Assembly (NCBI GenBank): GCA_023229645.1
Contig: JALNYU010000005.1
Span: 62,001 to 126,000 of the forward strand
Source: Nevskia sp.
GTDB lineage: Bacteria > Pseudomonadota > Gammaproteobacteria > Nevskiales > Nevskiaceae
Direction of reading: 5' to 3'
DNA: 64,000 nt
Part shown: piece by piece, positions 34,683 to 42,783 of the stretch
Numbering within the stretch: the stretch's first letter is position 1
How the letters are laid out: each line of letters opens with the position of its first letter
Position numbers and translations under genes: made by a program
Notes under the pieces: generated by a model
Seen by the model: only the letters and a program-made list of their open reading frames with translations
Told to the model about the DNA's origin: nothing
Database searches by the model: none

Positions 34683-35810
34683 TTATCCCGACACCCGTTC
34701 TTGCCGACGACGCCAGAACGGCGCCTCGGGCCAGCGCCGCTCTTGGCCGTACCAGTAGCGGAGGTGATGGCGGTAAGCCTGTGCGATGCGGTGCAGCTCG
34801 GCGTTGTAGTCCGCGCTGGCGCGCGCGTCGCCGCGCAGCGCACGATCGCTGGCTTCGGCGGCGGCGAGGCCGGTGTAGAGCGCATTGAACAAGCCTTGCG
34901 CGGATAAGGGATCGAAACTCAACGCTGCGTCCCCGACGGCAAACCAATTGATGCCAGCGCCGGGGTTCAGCACTGCGGAATGCGCCGCAGCGAGCTTAAT
35001 TGCGCTGTCTTGGCTAAATCCGGCCTCAGCGAGCAGCGGCCCTAAGGCCGGCAGTTGCGAGGCCGCGCGCAATAAAGCGCCGGGCTGGCGCAGTGCTTTC
35101 GCCGCTGGCAGGTCGGAATCGGTATGGAATGCGAGCACACGCCGCTGCTCGGGCAACACCGCGCTGTACCACCAACCCTCGGCGCAGGCTTCGATAAACG
35201 AGCGACCGTCGCTAAGCGCGGCTTGATCCGCGCCATAGCACCAGATGCTGATCAAGCGGTCTTGTCGCTGCCGGCGCGCGCCGTGTTTTTTCGCGAACAC
35301 GGCATTGCGGCCACTGGCGTCAATGACGACCGTGCTGTCAACGCTATGCGTTTGGCCGCCGATGACGAGCACAGCGCGCCAACCGGATTCGGTGGCGGCA
35401 ACGTCCGCCACGTCTGTCGGTGCGATCAATGCCGCGCCGCGTTCTACGGCTTTGCAGCGTAGCCAGGATTCAAAACGTGCGCGGTCTAAATGCCAGCCAT
35501 TGCCATCGGGATCGCTCAAGAAATCGTGTTCGGTCAGCGGCCCGCCCCAGATGGCGCGATTGCCGTAACACGGGCTATGCGCTTGTTCGAGAAATTCCTC
35601 GAATAAACCCATATCGGCGAGCAGACGCCGACAAGCTGGTGGCAGCGATTCGCCGATGCGATTCGCCGGAACTGCAACACGATCCACCAACAAAACCCGA
35701 TATTGCGCTGCGAGGTTCAACGCAGCGATGGTGCCGGCCGGGCCGGCGCCGAGAATTAAGACATCGGCCCGCGGCAGGCTGCGGGCCGATGTCGTTGCGA
35801 TGAGCGCCAA
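34683..35810 (-). CDS. LodB-like FAD-dependent oxidoreductase, maturase of the LodA-like oxidase
   Basis: A 375-residue flavoprotein of the tryptophan-halogenase-like group. The FAD-binding motif DVLILGAGPAG begins at about residue 16, and a second conserved block is INWFAVGDAALSFDPLSAQG. LodB/GoxB proteins build the cysteine tryptophylquinone cofactor in the partner oxidase. The gene follows the LodA-like gene by 8 bases, the usual order, and its length matches LodB (about 370). Only a TTG start is available ahead of the FAD motif, so the first few residues are uncertain. Assignment rests on family and on the neighbour. Confidence 0.8.
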   Translation of the reverse strand: MALIATTSARSLPRADVLILGAGPAGTIAALNLAAQYRVLLVDRVAVPANRIGESLPPACRRLLADMGLFEEFLEQAHSPCYGNRAIWGGPLTEHDFLSDPDGNGWHLDRARFESWLRCKAVERGAALIAPTDVADVAATESGWRAVLVIGGQTHSVDSTVVIDASGRNAVFAKKHGARRQRQDRLISIWCYGADQAALSDGRSFIEACAEGWWYSAVLPEQRRVLAFHTDSDLPAAKALRQPGALLRAASQLPALGPLLAEAGFSQDSAIKLAAAHSAVLNPGAGINWFAVGDAALSFDPLSAQGLFNALYTGLAAAEASDRALRGDARASADYNAELHRIAQAYRHHLRYWYGQERRWPEAPFWRRRQERVSG

Positions 35811-35818
35811 GCTCGATG

Positions 35819-37699
35819 CTAGCTCGGGCGCCGACTCGGATGGCGAACTTTTTCGACTCGGCTCAAATCGACGTCGATAAATTCTGCGGATAGCGGCTCA
35901 GCAGCAGCGCGTAAATGGCCGCCCGCAACAATCGGCGGCAGCTGCTCGACTTCGATCACCGCTGGAAACAGACCGTCTTTCGGGCCTTCGCGCACTTCAA
36001 CGATGCCCACCTGGGCGATGTCAGCGACCATATTGTTGATCTGGTCTTGATAGCTGATATTGCCGAGCGGGCGTATCCAAGCAGCGCGCCGTGCGAATGC
36101 CCGCAGGCGGTCTTCTTCCGGCAGACTCTCGTCCATTACGATCGCGTAATCGGCTTGACTCAGCACCTGATTCGGCACCCGCGCCGGCCAAAATGTCGGC
36201 ACGTAAGGGTCGTAGGCTTTCTGGTAGCCGGAACGGCAACTCGCGGTGTCCGTCTGCCACGGCACTGCCATCCAACGCGTAATCCCGCCCGCGATTTGCG
36301 CGCTGCACGGACCGTTGATGTTGTCCGGCGTTAGCACCGCACCATAGTTGGGTTCGACCCAATTTTTGGGCTGGTGTGCGAGCCGGTACGGCGCCATATA
36401 CATTGTGATTTGGCGCATCGGCCAAGTCATTTCACAGCCGGGATGGAAGGCGTCGGCGAGGCAGAATTCCATCGCTGCGCGAATCAGCGTTTGCGGCTGC
36501 TCGGCCAGCGGAACTTCATCCAAGGTTTGCGGCGAGACTGCCGTCGGATCGTAATCGGCGATGAAATCACCGTCCGCCCATTGCTTCAAAAAGCGCAATT
36601 GCAAATCGCTTAGCGCGGCGTTCTGGCGCGGGGTTTCCGCCGGTGGAATGCTCATCGCATCGCCGTACAGCCACGGCCAAGGCGACGGCGCCCAGGCGTC
36701 GCGGGTAAATTCCCGGAACTGATTGAATAGCGTGCGACGCCATTCCCGCGTGATGTCAGACGGGCTGGCGAGCCGGCCCATCCAATCGGCGTCGCTGAAC
36801 GGCGTACTACCGCCCCAGCCAAACGCCGCGGCAAAGCCGGCATTTACCCACTGCAAGCGCGACAGGCGTTCGAAGATCGGCCGGATGTCACTTTGGAACG
36901 AAGGCCGTGCCGGCGCCATCAAGCTGCCCTGGCCAACGAACAGATCGCGCATCAAATCCCACATCGTGCGCACAGACTTCTGCTGCGGCCCGTAGTTCGG
37001 TGGCGCAACGACCACCCACGCCGGGTCTACCGGCAGCGTAACCCCTTGATATTGAATGACAGCATTTACCGGACCGTCCGCGACGTCGTCGTACCAGCCT
37101 TCGTTGTTGGCGAAGGTGATCGCCGCCGCACCGTTCCACGATGCCGACTTGCCGTGACCGCCGAGCACGAATAGGCGACCGTTTTCGTCGGTGCGCAATT
37201 CGCCAAGATAAACCTCGGTTCCCATGAAGCGCCCGTTCGCGAATGCGTACGCGGGGCCTTGTTGATCGCGACCTGCAATCGTCCGTTCGCCGGGCGCAAT
37301 GCTGAGCACGGTGCGATCCGCGACGGCCAGGTTGCGCAAAAATGACGGCTGCGTAGCAGCTGCTTCTGGAATATCAAGCGCGATCTGAAATTGATACCAA
37401 GCCGCCTTGGTATTCGCCAGCGTCACCGCCCACTGAATATCAGCGTTATCCGCCGTCAGCTCGGCGACGACATCGCCTGCGGCGTTATAGCCGTAAATCC
37501 GAAAGCGCGCGGCTTCGCGTTTGATTGCGCCGTTGGCGTCGCGATAAAACCCGGGGGCTTCGGGCCGCGGGTCCGGCACTTCCGGGCCGAAGTAAAAAGC
37601 ATCCGGACTATTGCCGACGCGGGCGATGCCGATCGCCGGATAAATACCGGCTTTAACGATGGTGGTGTCGCGCGGGAGTTCGTGGCTGCTGGTGTTCAT
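35819..37699 (-). CDS. LodA-like CTQ-dependent amino acid oxidase
   Basis: A 626-residue protein of the LodA/GoxA quinoprotein family, whose members oxidise the epsilon-amine of lysine (LodA) or glycine (GoxA), releasing H2O2. The N terminus IVKAGIYPAIGIARVGNSPDAF and the block GGHGKSASWN are family marks. Two highly conserved cysteine segments are seen, PGCEMTWPMR and TASCRSGY, with tryptophans in RWMAVPWQ and TFWPARVP; the cofactor is made from one Cys and one Trp, and an alignment is needed to say which. No signal peptide; LodA is exported without one. Substrate cannot be predicted from sequence. A maturase gene follows, and a terminator of gyrB lies upstream. Confidence 0.85.
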   Translation of the reverse strand: MNTSSHELPRDTTIVKAGIYPAIGIARVGNSPDAFYFGPEVPDPRPEAPGFYRDANGAIKREAARFRIYGYNAAGDVVAELTADNADIQWAVTLANTKAAWYQFQIALDIPEAAATQPSFLRNLAVADRTVLSIAPGERTIAGRDQQGPAYAFANGRFMGTEVYLGELRTDENGRLFVLGGHGKSASWNGAAAITFANNEGWYDDVADGPVNAVIQYQGVTLPVDPAWVVVAPPNYGPQQKSVRTMWDLMRDLFVGQGSLMAPARPSFQSDIRPIFERLSRLQWVNAGFAAAFGWGGSTPFSDADWMGRLASPSDITREWRRTLFNQFREFTRDAWAPSPWPWLYGDAMSIPPAETPRQNAALSDLQLRFLKQWADGDFIADYDPTAVSPQTLDEVPLAEQPQTLIRAAMEFCLADAFHPGCEMTWPMRQITMYMAPYRLAHQPKNWVEPNYGAVLTPDNINGPCSAQIAGGITRWMAVPWQTDTASCRSGYQKAYDPYVPTFWPARVPNQVLSQADYAIVMDESLPEEDRLRAFARRAAWIRPLGNISYQDQINNMVADIAQVGIVEVREGPKDGLFPAVIEVEQLPPIVAGGHLRAAAEPLSAEFIDVDLSRVEKVRHPSRRPS

Positions 37700-37862
37700 G
37701 AATTCCGTTTCTCCAATCCTGTGGACTCGCAATGTCGTCGAAGCCTCGGCTGTTAAAGCGGCTGGGTTCGATCCTTTTGATGCGTTCGCATGCTACGTGC
37801 ACCAGCATAGCGCGCCTACACCTAGCTCAGCACGCCTTCCTTGGCGTAGTACGAAACAAGGA

Positions 37863-37894
37863 GCCGCTCGGAACCGATTGCGATTCCGAGCGGC
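37863..37894 (-). terminator. Intrinsic terminator of gyrB
   Basis: On the minus strand, 12 bases after the gyrB stop, GCCGCTCGGAA pairs perfectly with TTCCGAGCGGC (11 bp) around a 10-base loop, and the stem is followed by TCCTTGTTT. It separates the origin operon from the LodA/LodB pair. Confidence 0.8.
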
Positions 37895-37906
37895 GCACAG
37901 GCAGCG

Positions 37907-40333
37907 TTAGACGTCGAGATTGCCAACCAATAGCGCGTGCCGCTCGATGAATTCGCGCCGCGGTTCAACGTCTTCGCCCATCAACGTCGTGAACATCAAA
38001 TCGGCGGCGATGATGTCCTCAACGCGAACTTGTACGAGGCGGCGGTTTACTGGATCCAGCGTGGTTTCCCAGAGTTGTTCCGGGTTCATTTCGCCCAGGC
38101 CTTTGTAGCGCTGCACATGCAAGCCACGGCGGGCTTCGGCGAGCAGCCAGTTATAGGCTTCGCGGAAGTTGTTGACGGAGCGGCTGCGCTCACCGCGGCG
38201 GATCTGGGCACCGCTTTGAATCAGCGCCTGGGCATCTTGGTTAAATCTAACAACCAATTGATAATCAAAAGAATTAAAGAAGTCTTCGGTAAACGCGTAG
38301 CGATGCAGCAGGCCGTGGATGAGCTGGTTGACGACCAGTGCCGCCGGCTTCTCGCCGCTGGCGTCGGCGACAAACTCCAAGGTATAGCGCTGCAGTGCAT
38401 TACCGACATTCAGCGCGGCGCTGTAGCGATCCAGCCATTCTTGGCGTGCGGCGTCTGCGGAGGGAATCGGCGCCAATTCGAACAGTGTCGCCAATACGTG
38501 GCGATCATAATGACGCGATAGCCGTTCGATTGAGCTCTGAATTCGCGCGTAATCGCGTACCAACAGTTGCAATTTCTCGGTGGCGACCGGCATCGCTTCA
38601 GCTGCCGGCTTAAACACCGCGTCATCGAGCGCCGACTTCAGCAACCAGTCTTCGAATTCGTGGTTGTCTTTAACGTAATTTTCTTGCTTGCCGCTTTTCA
38701 GCTTGTACAGCGGTGGCTGTGCGATATAAACGTGGCCGCGCTCGACCAAGCTATACATGTGGCGGTAGAAGAACGTCAGCAACAAGGTCCGGATATGCGC
38801 GCCGTCGACATCGGCATCGGTCATGATGATGATGCGGTGATAGCGCAGATTTTCCGGCTTCATCTCGTCGCGGCCGATACCGCACCCCAGCGCGGTGATC
38901 AGGGTGCCGACTTCCGCCGACGACAGCATTTTTTCCAGCCGCGCTTTCTCGACGTTCAGGATTTTGCCCTTTAGCGGCAGAATCGCCTGGAATCGTCGGT
39001 CGCGGCCCTGCTTCGCCGAACCGCCGGCGGAATCGCCTTCGACTAAGAACAGTTCTGATAACGCCGGATCTTTCTCTTGGCAGTCCGCGAGTTTTCCCGG
39101 TAAGCCGGCGATATCGAGCACACTTTTACGGCGATTAAGATCGCGTGCTTTACGCGCGGCTTCGCGCGCCCGCGCCGCTTCGACGATTTTGGCTGCGATG
39201 GCTTTTGCATCACGCGGATGTTCGAGTAAGAACTCGCCCACTTTCGCGGTCATCACGCTTTCGACAGCGGCTTTGGCTTCCGACGACACCAATTTTTCTT
39301 TGGTCTGCGACGAAAACTTAGGATCGCGCAGTTTGACCGACAACACCGCCGTCAGCCCTTCGCGGGTGTCGTCGCCTACCGGCTCGACTTTTTCCTTCTT
39401 CGCCACGCCTTGGCGCTCAACATAATCGTTCAGCGTTCGCGTTAACGCGTTTCGAAAACCGGTTAAATGCGTGCCACCGTCTTTCTGCGGAATATTGTTG
39501 GTGAAGCAGAACACGTTTTCCTGATAGGAATCGTTCCACTGCAACGCTGCTTCGACCTGAATGCCATCCAGCTCAGCGTTTACGTACAGCACAGCATCGT
39601 GCAGCGCGGTTTTACTGCGATTCAAGTATTCGACGAAGGCCCGAATACCGCCGATGTATTCAAAAACATCGCCGCGATTGGTCGCTTCTTCCTTCAAAAC
39701 GATGCGCAGGCCGGAATTCAGGAACGAAAGCTCACGCAGACGCTTCGCCAGAATTTCGTAGTGAAACTGAATATGGGTAAAGACCGCGCTGCTTGGATAA
39801 AAGCGCACAGTAGTGCCGCGTTTGTCCGAAGGACCGACTTCTGCCAGCGGCGCCTGCGGCACACCCATCCGATATTCCTGATGGTAGTGCTTGTTATTGC
39901 GATAAATATCGAGCAATAACACTTCCGATAGCGCGTTGACGACGGAAACACCGACGCCGTGCAAACCACCCGACACTTTATAGCCGCTGCCGCCAAACTT
40001 ACCGCCAGCGTGCAATATCGTCATGATGACTTCGGCTGCGGAGCGGCCTTCTTCTTCATGGATATCGACCGGAATGCCGCGGCCGTTATCACTAACCAGC
40101 ACGCCACCGTCCATCATTAACGTGACGGTGATTTCGTCGCAGTGGCCGGCAAGCGCTTCATCGACCGAGTTGTCGACGACTTCGAACACCATGTGGTGTA
40201 AGCCTGTGCCGTCATCGGTATCGCCGATGTACATGCCGGGTCGTTGCCGAACCGCGTCGAGCCCTTTCAGCACTTTAATTGCGCTGGCGTCGTAGCTGCC
40301 ACTGGTTTCGTTTGTCGATTTTTCGCTATCCAT
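37907..40333 (-). CDS. gyrB: DNA gyrase subunit B
   Basis: An 808-residue type II topoisomerase subunit, close to E. coli length (804), so it contains the insert found in gammaproteobacterial GyrB. The GHKL ATPase has VRQRPGMYIGDT, FEVVDNSVDEALAG and DNGRGIPVDIHEEEG. TOPRIM has LVEGDSAGGSAKQGRDR and IMTDADVDGAHIRTLLL. The C-terminal tail is the standard GyrA-binding one, with RRLVQVRVEDI and a Gly-Glu-Asp-Val-Glu-Pro-Arg block. The ATG is 8 bases after the recF stop; an in-frame GTG precedes it. End of the dnaA-side cluster. Confidence 0.97.
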   Translation of the reverse strand: MDSEKSTNETSGSYDASAIKVLKGLDAVRQRPGMYIGDTDDGTGLHHMVFEVVDNSVDEALAGHCDEITVTLMMDGGVLVSDNGRGIPVDIHEEEGRSAAEVIMTILHAGGKFGGSGYKVSGGLHGVGVSVVNALSEVLLLDIYRNNKHYHQEYRMGVPQAPLAEVGPSDKRGTTVRFYPSSAVFTHIQFHYEILAKRLRELSFLNSGLRIVLKEEATNRGDVFEYIGGIRAFVEYLNRSKTALHDAVLYVNAELDGIQVEAALQWNDSYQENVFCFTNNIPQKDGGTHLTGFRNALTRTLNDYVERQGVAKKEKVEPVGDDTREGLTAVLSVKLRDPKFSSQTKEKLVSSEAKAAVESVMTAKVGEFLLEHPRDAKAIAAKIVEAARAREAARKARDLNRRKSVLDIAGLPGKLADCQEKDPALSELFLVEGDSAGGSAKQGRDRRFQAILPLKGKILNVEKARLEKMLSSAEVGTLITALGCGIGRDEMKPENLRYHRIIIMTDADVDGAHIRTLLLTFFYRHMYSLVERGHVYIAQPPLYKLKSGKQENYVKDNHEFEDWLLKSALDDAVFKPAAEAMPVATEKLQLLVRDYARIQSSIERLSRHYDRHVLATLFELAPIPSADAARQEWLDRYSAALNVGNALQRYTLEFVADASGEKPAALVVNQLIHGLLHRYAFTEDFFNSFDYQLVVRFNQDAQALIQSGAQIRRGERSRSVNNFREAYNWLLAEARRGLHVQRYKGLGEMNPEQLWETTLDPVNRRLVQVRVEDIIAADLMFTTLMGEDVEPRREFIERHALLVGNLDV

Positions 40334-40341
40334 CACGTCGT

Positions 40342-41418
40342 CTACTGTGTTGTTGTTAGCTGTCCATGTTCCACGTGGAACACAGAGTGATTCGTGCTAC
40401 TTTTAAATAAGTCGCCGTATTCCAGTGCGGTTACGATTTTCTGCCCGGAATACGCTTCAAGCTGCTGTAAAAGCCGAGCTTGTGAGGTCTGCGATAGCTC
40501 AGCCGAAAAATCATCGACCAGCAATATCGGCGCTACACCGTGACGCACCCGATACAGCTCACACTGCGCCAAGACCATCGCCGCGATCAATAACTTCTGC
40601 TGGCCGCGACTAATACGGTCTTCAAGCGCGGAATTGTCGCTCAGAATCTGAAGTTCTGCCCGATGCGGGCCCTCCTTCGTGTAGCCCAGTTTACGCTCTG
40701 TTTCATAATTGCTCTCAAGCAGCGCGGCGTAATCAAATTCACTGCGCCAGCCGGGATGAAACCGCAGCGTCCAAGCCGTTTCTCCGAGCAAGCACTGCCA
40801 GTACGGACTGATCGTTTCTTGCAGTAAATCGACGTACCGACGGCGCATCTGAGTCAGCAACTCCGCCGACTGTGCGAGCTGCAAATTCCAAGGTTTTAAT
40901 TCTGCCGGCTTCGCGAAGGCTCGGAGAGCCGCATTGCGCTGCCGCAACGCTTGATTCATCCGCGCCCAGATCGCGTGAAAATCGTGTTCCATGTGGAACA
41001 CACCCCAATCGATGTAGCGGCGGCGTATACCTGGGCCCTCTTCCATCAACCGATGTGAAAGCGGATCCAGCAACAAAACCGGCACCGTGCGCACAAGCTC
41101 TGCAAGCCCAACCGTACGGTCGTCGATCTGCAGAGACAGACGCCGCTCGCTCCAGCGCACCCGAATCGTGTTGTCGGGTGCCGCAGATTGTTCGGGTTGG
41201 AGGTTGGCTTCCAGCGACCACGCGGTTTCCTGGTCAGAAACGAGCCGTTGTGAAGACCCGCGGTGACTATGCGCACGACCGAGCACGAACAAGGCTTCAA
41301 GAATCGTGCTTTTCCCCGCACCGTTATCGCCAACCACGTAATTCAGCTTCGGGTGCAGGTCCAGCTTCAAATCTTTCAACAAGCGAAAATTACGTGCTTT
41401 CGCCTGGCGAAAATGCAT
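40342..41418 (-). CDS. recF: DNA replication and repair protein RecF
   Basis: A 358-residue SMC-like ATPase that loads RecA at gaps. Walker A is GDNGAGKST, the signature motif is SRGQQKLLIAAM, and Walker B is ILLVDDFSAEL. The N terminus ARNFRLLKDLKLDL is standard. The start was moved inward to MHFRQAKARNF because the longer frame overlaps dnaN. Two parS-like sequences lie within its coding region, one of them encoding the FHVEH near the C terminus. Gap to dnaN is 7 bases. Confidence 0.96.
   Translation of the reverse strand: MHFRQAKARNFRLLKDLKLDLHPKLNYVVGDNGAGKSTILEALFVLGRAHSHRGSSQRLVSDQETAWSLEANLQPEQSAAPDNTIRVRWSERRLSLQIDDRTVGLAELVRTVPVLLLDPLSHRLMEEGPGIRRRYIDWGVFHMEHDFHAIWARMNQALRQRNAALRAFAKPAELKPWNLQLAQSAELLTQMRRRYVDLLQETISPYWQCLLGETAWTLRFHPGWRSEFDYAALLESNYETERKLGYTKEGPHRAELQILSDNSALEDRISRGQQKLLIAAMVLAQCELYRVRHGVAPILLVDDFSAELSQTSQARLLQQLEAYSGQKIVTALEYGDLFKSSTNHSVFHVEHGQLTTTQ
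40367..40382. promoter_or_regulatory. parS centromere site (perfect palindrome) at the 3' end of recF
   Basis: TGTTCCACGTGGAACA, a perfect 16-bp palindrome, is identical to the parS sequence reported for Pseudomonas chromosomes and fits the ParB consensus TGTTnCACGTGnAACA. It is embedded in the recF coding sequence, about 2.3 kb from the dnaA-dnaN spacer. ParB bound here would help place the origin. No parB gene lies in this window. Confidence 0.88.
40985..41000. promoter_or_regulatory. Second parS-like site in recF
   Basis: TGTTCCATGTGGAACA differs from the perfect site by one base at the centre (CATGTG for CACGTG). It lies 618 bases from the first, also within recF. ParB may bind it more weakly; it could also be a relic that has drifted. 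It encodes VFHMEH. Confidence 0.55.
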
Positions 41419-41425
41419 GAGTCGA

Positions 41426-42526
41426 TTAGAGGCGCATCGGCATGACAACAAACTTGCCGCTGGCCTGCGCTGCGTCATGAATCAAACCACTGGCGTCGGG
41501 GCTACGCAGTTTGAAGATAAATTCGTCACCTTCGATCGCGTCCAACGCGTCGAGCAAATAGCTGACGTTAAAACCGATTTCGAGCGGGCTGCCCTTGTAG
41601 TCGATCTCAACTTCTTCCTCGGCTTCTTCTTGCTCAGGATTCTGGGTTTGTATGCGCAAAATCTCATTTGAGATTTGCAGCCGCACACCGCGGAATTTCT
41701 CATTCGACAAAATTGCCGCACGCGATAACGCCGCCCGTACTTTCAGGCGGCCGCAGCGCAGAATTTTGTCGGAATCGTCCGGAATCACGCGCTCGTAATC
41801 CGGGAAGCGACCTTCAATCAATTTCGACGTTAAACGCAGGTCTTCGAGATCCACCTGAATCTGGTTCGACGTCAACGACAGCTTTACTTCGGCGTCCGTA
41901 TTATCGAGCAAGCGTTGCAGCTCAAGCACGGTTTTCCGCGGCAGGATGACCTGCGCTTCTTTCTGCGCGTTGAGTTCACGCTGTAACTCAGCCATTGCCA
42001 AACGATGACCATCGGTTGCGACGGTGCGCAGCCGTGACGGCCGTATTTCCAGCAACAGACCGTTCAAGTAGTAGCGCACGTCCTGCTGCGCCATCGCGAA
42101 CTGTGTGCGCGCCAGCAAATCCTTTAACTCGCGATTACTAAGTGTGAGCTCGGTTTCGACGCCGTCTGTCGTGAACATCGGAAATTCTTCTGCCGGCAAT
42201 GTCGCCAGCGAGAAGCGGCTACGACCCGAGCGCAGTAAAAGTTTGCCGTCGCTGGTTTCCAGGCTAAGCATCGCGCCTTCTGGCAAGCCGCGACAAATAT
42301 CGTGCAGCTTGCGCGCAGGCGCGGTGATGCGGCCTGGCGTCAAGTTTTGTACTTGCACGCGCCGTTCAACTTGCAGTTCAAGATCGGTTCCGACAATCGA
42401 AAGCTGATCATCTTTTGCTTCAAGCAAAAGATTGCTGAGGATCGGAAGCGACTGGCGTCGTTCGACAACACCGATCACCGACTGCAGTGCCGAAAGCAGT
42501 TCACCGCGTGAGATCTGAATATTCAT
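41426..42526 (-). CDS. dnaN: DNA polymerase III beta sliding clamp
   Basis: A 366-residue clamp, the usual length for this family. Conserved blocks include MNIQISRGELLSALQSVIGVVERRQSLPIL, the loop LEVNPEQEE-type acidic stretch, and the ending FVVMPMRL, which forms part of the hydrophobic pocket that binds clamp partners. Transcribed with recF and gyrB; dnaA lies upstream across a 257-base spacer that probably holds the dnaN promoter and oriC. Confidence 0.97.
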   Translation of the reverse strand: MNIQISRGELLSALQSVIGVVERRQSLPILSNLLLEAKDDQLSIVGTDLELQVERRVQVQNLTPGRITAPARKLHDICRGLPEGAMLSLETSDGKLLLRSGRSRFSLATLPAEEFPMFTTDGVETELTLSNRELKDLLARTQFAMAQQDVRYYLNGLLLEIRPSRLRTVATDGHRLAMAELQRELNAQKEAQVILPRKTVLELQRLLDNTDAEVKLSLTSNQIQVDLEDLRLTSKLIEGRFPDYERVIPDDSDKILRCGRLKVRAALSRAAILSNEKFRGVRLQISNEILRIQTQNPEQEEAEEEVEIDYKGSPLEIGFNVSYLLDALDAIEGDEFIFKLRSPDASGLIHDAAQASGKFVVMPMRL

Positions 42527-42690
42527 GGCGAGCCAATTAATACAGGTTGTGAGTCATTTAAAAGATAGTAATTAATAGTCGACCGCGTAAAGCTTGGACA
42601 ACTCATAAATTACCTTATTAAATAATGACTTATATATTTTTTTCGATTTGCTTCACGCTGTATTGCCGAGGGTATAAGCACTCATAAAGC

Positions 42691-42699
42691 TGTGGATAA
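42691..42699 (-). promoter_or_regulatory. DnaA box, perfect consensus
   Basis: TGTGGATAA, which reads TTATCCACA on the minus strand, the R-type DnaA box consensus. It lies next to the AT-rich part of the dnaA-dnaN spacer. Confidence 0.8.
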
Positions 42700-42725
42700 A
42701 AACCGATCCAGCGTTCGACCCAAGA

Positions 42726-42734
42726 TTATACACA
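42726..42734 (+). promoter_or_regulatory. DnaA box, consensus match
   Basis: TTATACACA fits TTATnCACA. It is 27 bases from the perfect box, in opposite orientation, and 50 bases from the end of dnaA. A one-mismatch copy (TTTTACACA) follows at 42759-42767. Confidence 0.7.
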
Positions 42735-42783
42735 GCTTGTTCTGCCCTCTATGGGCAGTTTTACACAGCGCAAAACGACTTAT

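Larger units (their letters stand above)
42527..42783. other. oriC: Candidate chromosomal origin (oriC) between dnaA and dnaN
   Basis: The spacer is strikingly AT-rich on its dnaN side (about 42602-42650, with runs of A and T such as TATATATTTTTTTCG), a good unwinding element. On its dnaA side it holds one perfect DnaA box (42691-42699), a second consensus match (42726-42734), a one-mismatch copy (42759-42767) and a CTGCCC/GGGCAG hairpin (42742-42758). Gene orientation supports an origin here: dnaN-recF-gyrB go left and rpmH-rnpA-yidC-mnmE go right. The alternative site, the rpmH-dnaA gap, shows no DnaA box. Confidence 0.75.

Noticed and set aside
37733..37830. GGTTCGATCC, resembling a tRNA T-loop
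   Set aside because: The flanking stem does not pair and no acceptor or anticodon arm can be drawn.
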